From the NCBI GenBank assembly GCA_003132405.1, contig PKXQ01000121.1, positions 1-38,358 on the forward strand: a DNA stretch of 38,358 nt, read 5' to 3'. Positions 32,252 through 38,358 of the stretch are shown in pieces (positions within the stretch are counted from its first letter, which is position 1; each line of letters begins with the position of its first letter). The position numbers and the translations under genes were made by a program. The notes beneath the pieces were generated by a model, which was given only the letters and a program-made list of their open reading frames with translations, had not been told where the DNA came from and searched no databases. This DNA is from Acidobacteriaceae bacterium (GTDB taxonomy: Bacteria; Acidobacteriota; Terriglobia; Terriglobales; Acidobacteriaceae).

Positions 32252-33436
32252 TCAGAGATAGACGCGCGGCACGCGCTGCGACAGTCCGCACAAAATTTCG
32301 TATGGCACGCTCTCGCACAAGCGGGCAAGTTCCACCGCATCCACACTCTTGCCGCCGGTCGCGCCAATTAAGATGACCTCATCTCCGACGCCGACACCGC
32401 GAATCTGACTCACGTCAACAATGGTCAGGTCCATCGAAACGCGTCCTACCACCCGCGCATATTCACCACCGACAATAACGCGCGCGCGATTCGACAGCAG
32501 CCGCGGATAGCCGTCTGCGTAACCTACGGGCAGCACGGCGATACGGCTACGCTCCTTTGTCACAAAGGTTCCCATGTAGCCGACCGATTCTCCGGCGGCA
32601 ACTTCTTTCACCGTCAGCACTCGCGTCTTCCACGACAGCACCGGACGCAATGGCAGCGGAGCAACCGCCGCGAACTCGCCCCCGCGAGTGAAGGCCAGCG
32701 AATATCCGTAGAGAGCAATGCCCGGACGCACCATGGTCTTCCACGTTTCAGGCCGCTCAGTCATGGCGGCGGAATTCCCCATGTGAATCAGCGCGGGATG
32801 AAGACCGTAACTTTGCAGGGTTGCGAGTCCCGCTTCAAAGCGCTTCACCTGGCGCCGAGCATCTTCGGAGTCGAGCACCTCCGCCGATGCGAAGTGCGTG
32901 CTTACTCCTTCGAGCGTTAGGTGCTTGCTTGCCAACAACATCTCGCACAGGCGCGGCAGCGCCTCCAGCGACGTGCCGAGACGGTTCATGCCGGTATCGA
33001 GTTTGAGATGCACCGGCAAAACGCTTTGGCGTTGGCGAGCGGCGCGCTCGAGCGATTCAATGTGCCAATGTTCCCAGATGGTGGGCGTGAGACTCTGAGC
33101 GACAATGCTGTCTTCCTCGCCCCTCCAGATTCCCGTCATCAACAGGATGCGCGCTTGGACGCCACTGCCACGAAGCGCAAGGCCTTCGGCGGCATCGGTT
33201 ACTCCGAGCCAGGACGCGCCTGCGGATTCGAGCGCGCGAGCGCACTCGATTGCACCGTGTCCGTAGCCATCGGCCTTGACGACGGCACAAATCGTGACGC
33301 CTTCGCCGACGTGCTTTTGAACGGCGTGGAAATTTTCTCCAAGCGCTGCCAGAGAAACTTCTGCCCAAGTCCGGCCGTCGAGAATCAGCGAGCGGCGGTC
33401 AGGCATTCTCGACAGATCAGGGCGGGGAGCGTTCAC
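32252..33436 (-). CDS. alr: Alanine racemase
   Basis: Interconverts L- and D-alanine with PLP, supplying D-alanine for peptidoglycan. It has 394 residues. The PLP lysine Lys54 is in the AVVKADGYGHG signature. The second catalytic base Tyr287 is in VGYMGTF, and the late block SMDLTIVDV is present. The start is GTG 33436 with no strong ribosome binding site; ATG 33406 is an alternative that keeps all motifs. It is in the same direction as the TonB-like gene, 80 bp downstream of it, and followed by the hydrolase. No other murein precursor gene is linked. Confidence 0.96.
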   Translation of the reverse strand: MNAPRPDLSRMPDRRSLILDGRTWAEVSLAALGENFHAVQKHVGEGVTICAVVKADGYGHGAIECARALESAGASWLGVTDAAEGLALRGSGVQARILLMTGIWRGEEDSIVAQSLTPTIWEHWHIESLERAARQRQSVLPVHLKLDTGMNRLGTSLEALPRLCEMLLASKHLTLEGVSTHFASAEVLDSEDARRQVKRFEAGLATLQSYGLHPALIHMGNSAAMTERPETWKTMVRPGIALYGYSLAFTRGGEFAAVAPLPLRPVLSWKTRVLTVKEVAAGESVGYMGTFVTKERSRIAVLPVGYADGYPRLLSNRARVIVGGEYARVVGRVSMDLTIVDVSQIRGVGVGDEVILIGATGGKSVDAVELARLCESVPYEILCGLSQRVPRVYL

Positions 33437-33516
33437 CGAGCTAATTATAGTGATCGCGCCCGCCGTGATGTTTGTGCCGATGGTAACTACGGTCGAGCGT
33501 TTACGTTCGTCTTGGC

Positions 33517-34242
33517 TCAGCCGCCTGACAAAAGGAAGTTCACCGTGATTTCAGTCTCGACTTCAATGGGCTCGCCATTGAGCAGGTAGGGTCGGTAGCG
33601 CCATTGCCGAACCGCTTCGATCGCCGCGGCGGATAGCATCGGATGTCCGTGGACCACAACCAAATTCTCGATCATTCCTGTCTTGCTGATGATCGCCCGC
33701 AATTCGACCGCTCCCTGAACCCGCGCCTGGCGCGCGATCGGCGGATAGATCGGTTGCACCTTGTGCAAGAGGTTAGCTTCCGCGAGATGCGAAACCACCA
33801 AAGGCTTGACTGCAACCGGTCGCGGCGGAATTGCTGCAGAGATGTTGTCGCCGAGACCGTGGATAACGTCACTACCTCGGCGATTGAGTCCCGCGTCGCC
33901 AGTCTCAATGGACGAGATATCAGGCGCGGCGGGAACGGAATCGGCACCGGTGTTTACGATTTGGGTAGGGATGGATCGCGGCGCAACGATCTCATCTGGC
34001 CGCAGATGGCTTACAGGCGCGGCCGTATGATGCCCCCGCACCGGTTGCTCGGCCGCGATTGGCGCGAAAGATGCCGGTGCGGTGAGTTGCAACCATCGCA
34101 CCTGCGGCGGCCCTCCCACCCAAAATAACGAGATGGCGAGCAGCAAGCTCAAGGCGAAGGCTTGCATGGTGAAGCTTGCGAGTGTGGTCCATCCACGGCG
34201 ACGGGCAGACTGGTGCCATGTGCTTTCAAGTGTGCTGAACAT
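33517..34242 (-). CDS. TonB-family energy transducer
   Basis: A 241-residue protein with an N-terminal membrane anchor (about residues 25-43: FTMQAFALSLLLAISLFWVG), a Pro/Ala-rich linker across the periplasm, and a C-terminal TonB domain. That domain includes IYPPIARQARVQGAVELRAII, AAIEAVRQWRYRPYLLNGEPI and a final ETEITVNF strand. It should link ExbB/ExbD proton-motive force to outer-membrane receptors, or act as a TonB-like protein. No ExbB/ExbD or receptor is in the window. A GAGGA box about 8 nt before ATG 34242 supports the start. It lies about 165 bp from the OmpH gene, separated by that gene's terminator, so it is transcribed separately. Confidence 0.85.
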   Translation of the reverse strand: MFSTLESTWHQSARRRGWTTLASFTMQAFALSLLLAISLFWVGGPPQVRWLQLTAPASFAPIAAEQPVRGHHTAAPVSHLRPDEIVAPRSIPTQIVNTGADSVPAAPDISSIETGDAGLNRRGSDVIHGLGDNISAAIPPRPVAVKPLVVSHLAEANLLHKVQPIYPPIARQARVQGAVELRAIISKTGMIENLVVVHGHPMLSAAAIEAVRQWRYRPYLLNGEPIEVETEITVNFLLSGG

Positions 34243-34330
34243 TTCAGCGTCCTCTGGAACAGGCCCGTTGCCAGTACAGACACCTGCGGATAGCGATTTG
34301 ATCCCAACGCGAAAACAAAACGCGAATTAA

Positions 34331-34360
34331 ATAAAAAAGACCGCGTCCGTGACGCGGTCT
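34331..34360 (-). terminator. Rho-independent terminator after the OmpH/Skp gene
   Basis: A perfect 10-bp stem (agaccgcgtc / gacgcggtct) with a 3-nt loop at 34338-34360. Read on the minus strand it is followed by a run of seven T's and an AT-rich tail, the classical intrinsic terminator form. Confidence 0.9.
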
Positions 34361-34407
34361 GAAAAATGACTTGAAATTCTGGAACTGAAACTTCGCCAGC
34401 GGTGTCG

Positions 34408-35115
34408 CTACTGTTTCGGCGGAGTGGTCGAAGTCGGCTTCGGGGTTGCCGGTTTCACCGGCTTCGGAGCCGGCGTTCCCGCAGCCGGTGCCGCTACGCC
34501 TGATTGCGCGTTATAGGCTTCCACGATCGGCTGCGTGATATCCATCGACGGTCCCGAGACAATCACCGGGCCGCGCGGCCAAGGTTGCGAGGTATCCAGA
34601 AGGAGACCATAGCCATTGTCCGTAACATATTTCTGAATCACCGGCGCCATCTTGGTGAGGATTTTGTTTCCGATTTCGCCCTGCTGATTCTGGTACTCTT
34701 CCTGCGCATCCTGGGTGGCGCGATCGCAGCTCTTCTTCTTGGTCTCGATCTGCTTCACCAGCTTTTCGCGCGATTCGTCATTCAGCTTGTCCTGCTGGGT
34801 ATTGAGCTGCTTGGTGAGGCTGTCGATTTCGTCGGCGCAGGTCTTCAGTTCATTCTGCCTGGGTTCAAACTTCTTGCTGAGCGTTTCGAACTCGCGCCGC
34901 CCTTCGTTGGAAAGGAAGATGGCCTGTTCGATGTTGATAGTCCCGACCTTGGTGCCGGTAACCTTGGCCGCCGCGGCAGCCGCGGCGGAGGGAGCGTTGG
35001 GTGCTGTCGCAGCGGCCGACGGAGCGGCAGGAGGATCGGCTTGGGCCAGAGCGAATAGGGAGAGGCCGGACACTATTACGACGGCCATGGTGACGCGCGC
35101 AAACATCTTAATCAT
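34408..35115 (-). CDS. OmpH/Skp-family periplasmic chaperone
   Basis: A 235-residue precursor: signal peptide (residues 1-25, ending ALAQA), Ala/Pro-rich linker, then the OmpH domain, with a strand VGTINIEQAIF before a long coiled-coil hairpin (about residues 72-155). The C-terminal extension is Pro/Ala/Lys/Thr-rich. Skp/OmpH chaperones bind unfolded outer-membrane proteins in the periplasm. The hairpin has two cysteines, Cys93 and Cys130, placed symmetrically around a predicted turn (LNDES), so they could staple the two helices. ATG 35115 follows AAAGGA. No bamA or lpxD gene is near, although those are the usual neighbours. A strong terminator follows. Confidence 0.85.
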   Translation of the reverse strand: MIKMFARVTMAVVIVSGLSLFALAQADPPAAPSAAATAPNAPSAAAAAAAKVTGTKVGTINIEQAIFLSNEGRREFETLSKKFEPRQNELKTCADEIDSLTKQLNTQQDKLNDESREKLVKQIETKKKSCDRATQDAQEEYQNQQGEIGNKILTKMAPVIQKYVTDNGYGLLLDTSQPWPRGPVIVSGPSMDITQPIVEAYNAQSGVAAPAAGTPAPKPVKPATPKPTSTTPPKQ

Positions 35116-35408
35116 TGGATCCTTTGACTCCTTCGAATTTTTTCGAGAAATGCTGGAAGCTTCCAGCTCGCTAGGCTCAACGAAACTGACTGCAACCGAG
35201 CCTATCAGTCATCAGACTTGAAAACAAATCTGATATATAGACCTGAACAGCGGAGCGAGCGCTCAAGGCGCCTACGACGCCCGGCCCTGTTCACGTCGAA
35301 ACTGCAGACGTGATGATCAGGATATGGACGCTAAGGATTATACGGAGGCTAGAGGAAAAGCGTCAAACGGTTTGGTCGTCAGCACTCGTGTAGAATAACC
35401 GTTTGTAT

Positions 35409-36575
35409 ATGGATTTATCTGCCATCCAGCAAGCTTTGCGCGAACGCAATATTGACGCATGGCTTTTCTACGATCATCATCATCGCGACCCGATCTCCTA
35501 CCGCGTCCTGGGGTTGCCCAATGGCCTGATGGTGACGCGACGCTGGTATTACCTGATCCCGGCCAAGGGCGAGCCCACCAAACTGGTTCACAAGATTGAG
35601 GCCGGGCACCTCGATAGCTTGCCGGGTACGAAAAAACAATATGCCGGATGGCAGGAACTGTTCGACGGCCTGAAGCAGATGCTGGCCGCCCATCGTGATG
35701 TGGCCATGCAGTACTCGCCGAATAACGCTGTCTTCACGATTTCCATGGTCGATGCGGGAACCGCGGACATGATCCGCGGCATGGGCAAGAATATTGTCAG
35801 CGCGGCCGACCTGATCGCGCAGTTTGAAGCGACTCTCACCGACGAGCAGATCAAGTCGCACTTCGCCGCGCGCGATGTGATCGATGCCGTTACCGCCGAG
35901 GCGTTCAAAGAGATCGGCCGCCGCGTGCGCAACGGCGGCACGCACGAGCACGACATTCAGGAATTTTTCATGGAAGCGTTCCAGCGCGAAAACATGGTGA
36001 CCGACGATCCTCCGGTCGTGGCCGTGAACGCCAACAGTTCCAACCCGCATTACGGCCCGAGCGCCACTCATCCCGTGCCGATTCGTGAAGGCGACCTGGT
36101 TTTGCTCGATGTGTGGGCGAAGAAAAATACGCCAACAGCCGTTTATTACGACATCACCTGGATGGGATTTGTGGGAAATGCTCCGTCAGATCGCCAGCGC
36201 GAGATTTTTAAGATTGTGCGCGAGGCGCGCGACCTCGGCATAAAGACGGTGCAGGACGCCGTCGCTGCCCAGCGGCCAATCGCCGGATGGGAAGTGGACC
36301 GGGCGGTGCGCGGCCATATTAAGCAGGCGAATTACGGAGACTACTTCATCCACCGCACCGGCCATTCCATCGGCACAGAAGTCCATTCAAACGGCGCCAA
36401 TATGGATGATCTGGAAATTCACGACGAGCGGCGCATTCTGCCCAACTCCTTATTCTCGATCGAGCCGGGGATTTACCTGCCCGAATTCGGCGTGCGGCTG
36501 GAGGTGAATGTCATGGTGCGTCCGGGCAGCGCCGAAGTCACTGGTAAAATCCAAAAAGAGATTGTGACCATCTGA
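35409..36575 (+). CDS. M24-family aminopeptidase P / Xaa-Pro peptidase
   Basis: A 388-residue creatinase/prolidase-fold protein with an N-terminal creatinase-like domain and a C-terminal pita-bread peptidase domain. The five metal ligands are present in order: Asp234, Asp248, His319 (in HRTGHSIG), Glu352 (IEPGIY) and Glu365 (VRLEVN), so it should be a dinuclear metallopeptidase. The substrate is a peptide with proline in the second position, inferred from family. ATG 35409 is preferred to an in-frame TTG at 35403. A TAGAAT box 12 bases before the ATG and no Shine-Dalgarno suggest a very short leader. The 293-bp gap to the divergent OmpH gene carries no other feature. The stop is directly followed by the ATG of the next gene. 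Confidence 0.9.
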   Translation: MDLSAIQQALRERNIDAWLFYDHHHRDPISYRVLGLPNGLMVTRRWYYLIPAKGEPTKLVHKIEAGHLDSLPGTKKQYAGWQELFDGLKQMLAAHRDVAMQYSPNNAVFTISMVDAGTADMIRGMGKNIVSAADLIAQFEATLTDEQIKSHFAARDVIDAVTAEAFKEIGRRVRNGGTHEHDIQEFFMEAFQRENMVTDDPPVVAVNANSSNPHYGPSATHPVPIREGDLVLLDVWAKKNTPTAVYYDITWMGFVGNAPSDRQREIFKIVREARDLGIKTVQDAVAAQRPIAGWEVDRAVRGHIKQANYGDYFIHRTGHSIGTEVHSNGANMDDLEIHDERRILPNSLFSIEPGIYLPEFGVRLEVNVMVRPGSAEVTGKIQKEIVTI

Positions 36576-37031
36576 ATGGCCAAGCCAATAACCAACACGA
36601 AAGACAAATCAAGAAACGCCGCGGTCGCGACAACAACAATAAAGACCAAGCCGGACTATCCCCTGACGACCATGGCAGTGGTCGCGCCCATCGTAGGCTG
36701 GCTGATTCCAGGCGGCGGGCACTTTCTGCTGAAGCGCTATGGTCGCGGCGTTTTGCTGCTCGTGTCAGTGGTGGCGATGTTCCTGATCGGCTTGGGCATG
36801 CAGGGACGGATCTACCAGCCCAACGGCGGCGATATCCTCGACATCCTCGGCTTCGTGGGTGACATCGGCTCGGGCGCGCTCTACATTCTCGCACGCATCA
36901 TGGATTGGGGCGACGTAATGGCGGCGAATGCCGCGGCCGATTATGGCAAGACCTTCCTGATCGTGGCCGGCCTCCTTAACTTCATAGCCGCCGCGGATGC
37001 GCATCACATCGCGCTGGGGAAGAAACCGTGA
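36576..37031 (+). CDS. Small membrane protein, DUF6677-like
   Basis: A 151-residue protein whose ATG immediately follows the stop of the peptidase gene. An N-terminal Lys/Thr/Asn-rich tail precedes membrane segments around VVAPIVGWLIPGGGHFLL, VLLLVSVVAMFLIGLGMQ, LGFVGDIGSGALYILARIM and FLIVAGLLNFIAAADAHHIAL. The block WLIPGGGHFLLKRYGRGV resembles the loop of TM2-type and DUF6677 proteins; the DUF number is from memory. The function is unknown. It forms an operon with the peptidase upstream and the 60-residue protein downstream, whose GTG overlaps the stop of this gene in GTGA. Confidence 0.75.
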   Translation: MAKPITNTKDKSRNAAVATTTIKTKPDYPLTTMAVVAPIVGWLIPGGGHFLLKRYGRGVLLLVSVVAMFLIGLGMQGRIYQPNGGDILDILGFVGDIGSGALYILARIMDWGDVMAANAAADYGKTFLIVAGLLNFIAAADAHHIALGKKP

Positions 37032-37210
37032 CCATCGCTTTGTCCCATTTCTCGGCCGCAGTTGTGTTCGCGCTTTTCGCCTCAATCGTCTTCGGCATCA
37101 CCCAGCGCAATTCCACCACTGACCAAGTGAAGTACGGCCTATACTGCTTCGCTCTTTTCGTCGGCGGCGTCTTTCTCGCGGGATGGGTAATGGCGCTCAT
37201 CCGGCGCTAA
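37028..37210 (+). CDS. Small two-span membrane protein
   Basis: A 60-residue protein starting at GTG 37028, four bases before the upstream stop (GTGA overlap), which argues for real translation. Two hydrophobic stretches (FSAAVVFALFASIVFGI and LYCFALFVGGVFLAGWVMALI) flank a short polar loop (TQRNSTTDQVKYG). It ends with RR. No family is recognised; it is probably a partner of the DUF6677-like protein. Confidence 0.65.
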   Translation: MTIALSHFSAAVVFALFASIVFGITQRNSTTDQVKYGLYCFALFVGGVFLAGWVMALIRR

Positions 37211-37227
37211 AGCGACACCTCTTTAGC
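37206..37227 (+). terminator. Possible terminator after the M24 operon
   Basis: A 7-bp stem gctaaag / ctttagc with an 8-nt loop, overlapping the stop codon of the 60-residue gene. A moderately T-rich stretch (ttccgttctt) follows, so this is a weak candidate only. Confidence 0.35.
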
Positions 37228-37303
37228 CGCTTCCGTTCTTAAATTCCAGAGCATCAAGACGACGCGTTGCGCTTTTCTAGGAACACTCTTCGAGGGTATG
37301 ACC

Positions 37304-37924
37304 TTACCACACATCGCCCGGAGCGAGTGGAAGGTGAGCCGCTCCCATGAGAATGTGGCGTTCGAAGGGCGAGAATGCCTGCCGAAACGGTTCGGAGTTG
37401 ATCAGCCGATCGCGCTGATCGGGCGTCAGGCCACGCATGTCGCGAATGGCGCGATTGACAGCCTGGCGACGAGGAGGAGGTAGCTGTTTGAAGTCCTGAA
37501 AGAGTTGGCTCGCCCGTTTCTTCTGGTCTGGAGTCAGATGCTCCCAGGTCTCCATGCGATTGAGAATGCGCTCCTGCTGCGCGGGCGGCAGACTGGAAAA
37601 ATGCTGCAGCCGTTGTAGCAGCCGTTCTTGCTGTTGCGGCGGAAGTCTCCGGAACTGCGAATCGTTTTCCAGCGCGCGGCGCTGTTGCGCCGGCGGCAAG
37701 TCCTTATAGCGGCGCAGCCAATTTCCCGCGTGGCCTGGCTGATTCTGCGCCGGACGCTCATCAGGACGACCGTCGTTCGGACGGCCGGCATTCGAGCCTC
37801 CGTTTGAAAAGCGATGCCACCGCCCGTCCGCTGGCGGCGATTGTGGATGCTGGGTTTGGGCGAAGGCCGGCGCAAGCAGCACAAAGGCTACTAGACAGCG
37901 CGCAATATTCCCCTGGCCCAACAT
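37304..37924 (-). CDS. Secreted DUF3106-like protein
   Basis: A 206-residue protein with an N-terminal signal peptide (LVAFVLLAPAFAQ) and a low-complexity Pro/Gly/Asn linker. The long C-terminal helical part has repeated LPPxQQ/RxRxLxxRLxxFxxLP units (LPPAQQRRALEND, LPPQQQERLLQRL, LPPAQQERILNRM, LTPDQKKRASQLF, LPPPRRQAVNRAI, LTPDQRDRLINSE), the pattern of DUF3106. The start is ATG 37924, with AGGA 7 nt upstream; a frame to 37957 is not used. It follows the truncated membrane-anchored gene at the right edge in the same direction, as in the ECF sigma/anti-sigma/DUF3106 arrangement I associate with acidobacteria. Confidence 0.85.
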   Translation of the reverse strand: MLGQGNIARCLVAFVLLAPAFAQTQHPQSPPADGRWHRFSNGGSNAGRPNDGRPDERPAQNQPGHAGNWLRRYKDLPPAQQRRALENDSQFRRLPPQQQERLLQRLQHFSSLPPAQQERILNRMETWEHLTPDQKKRASQLFQDFKQLPPPRRQAVNRAIRDMRGLTPDQRDRLINSEPFRQAFSPFERHILMGAAHLPLAPGDVW

Positions 37925-38019
37925 CGTTGTTCCTGTCCGTCCCGTCCGATTTGCCAACCCAGCTCTACTACCACTCCTCCATTGCGGAGACGCGGCGGAG
38001 CGCGTCTCTGCGGCAACTC

Positions 38020-38358
38020 TTACGGATTCGCGGTTACGTCGTCTTGCACCTGCAACTCGTCGAGCATATCGAAATCGGCGTACAAGTCGTGATTACTATC
38101 TAGCGCCTGTAGATCGCCAACCGCTGTTCCCGGCTGCACCGGCAGACTCGGAGCTGGCGGCCTGGTTTGAATGGATCCCATCTCAACCAAATACGACTTG
38201 TTGCTGAGACCAATAGTCAGCGCACCGGCAAAAAGCACTGCAGCCATCGAAATAGCCCAAGCCGGCCGCCGCAGCCAATGAAACCACCCAGCCTGCGGAC
38301 GCGCCATTTCCTCGCGCAAGCGCGCCTGCATGCGAGTATCAAAATACGGAGACGGCTC
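38020..38358 (-). CDS. C-terminal part of a membrane-anchored protein, running off the right edge
   Basis: The minus-strand frame is open from the right boundary to the stop at 38020. It has an N-terminal charged stretch (RMQARLREEMARPQ), a single membrane helix (AWAISMAAVLFAGALTIGL), a Pro-rich linker, and an acidic tail (HDLYADFDMLDELQVQDDV). The 113 visible residues lack the N-terminus, and there is probably no start at the ATG at 38331, because the upstream sequence remains in frame. The layout, and the DUF3106 gene that follows, suggest the membrane anchor of an anti-sigma-type protein, with a sigma factor expected further right. That is inference. Confidence 0.6.
   Translation of the reverse strand, partial: EPSPYFDTRMQARLREEMARPQAGWFHWLRRPAWAISMAAVLFAGALTIGLSNKSYLVEMGSIQTRPPAPSLPVQPGTAVGDLQALDSNHDLYADFDMLDELQVQDDVTANP

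Noticed and set aside
1..38358. tRNA genes, CRISPR arrays, insertion sequences, integrases, restriction or toxin-antitoxin genes
   Set aside because: Looked for in all gaps; no tRNA cloverleaf blocks, no regularly spaced direct repeats with spacers, and no transposase or integrase motifs were found.

Overview
The window is about 38 kb of GC-rich, densely coding bacterial chromosome. I read it as Acidobacteriota. The grounds are the style of its small protein families (a DUF3106-like protein, a DUF6677-like membrane protein, TonB-C-terminal fusions, zinc-ribbon membrane proteins), the ECF sigma/zinc-finger pairs, and a Gram-negative envelope gene set (TonB, OmpH/Skp, lipoproteins, a Tat substrate). 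Assignment to a genus is not possible from the sequence alone.

Left part (1-8340): an AT-richer stretch with no supported gene, a secreted protein with a TonB-like C-terminus, and hemB, preceded by a tandem pair of CRP/FNR-like GTGA-N6-TCAC dyads. Next comes the most striking locus, 2932-8302. It holds an ECF sigma factor, a 1215-residue protein that joins an anti-sigma zinc-finger region to a membrane segment, TPRs and a CHAT caspase-like protease domain with an intact His/Cys dyad, and a lipoprotein of unknown family. A strong hairpin terminator closes the locus. I propose it as a sigma-factor/anti-sigma-protease signalling module.

Middle part (8450-20640): a tiny membrane protein and miaA; a secreted NagZ-type glycosidase overlapping a lipoprotein gene; a zinc-ribbon membrane protein; the pyrimidine operon pyrR-pyrB-pyrC, with an unusual AT-rich inverted array between pyrR and pyrB; two tiny conserved-looking genes on the minus strand; a Tat-exported molybdopterin oxidoreductase with its b-type cytochrome, the cytochrome carrying a 3' frameshift; an unrecognised 300-residue protein; the RNase P RNA (minus strand); and two small membrane proteins.

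Right part (20780-38358): an ECF sigma remnant lacking region 4, abutting two MacB/FtsX-type permeases that have no ATPase nearby; three glycosyltransferases (HpnI-like, ArnT-like and GT4); glyA; a ComEA-like HhH lipoprotein; a repeat-rich secreted protein; an alpha/beta hydrolase; alr; a TonB-like protein; an OmpH/Skp-like chaperone; an M24 peptidase followed by two small membrane proteins; and a DUF3106-like protein downstream of a truncated gene for a membrane-anchored protein that runs off the window.

Several genes (hemB, the small gene at 8451, pyrR, the M24 peptidase) have a good -10 box within about 6-12 nt of the start codon and no Shine-Dalgarno, which suggests leaderless or very short-leader transcripts. 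Several intergenic gaps carry short degenerate units arranged as inverted or tandem arrays, and one 24-30 nt dispersed element is present twice.
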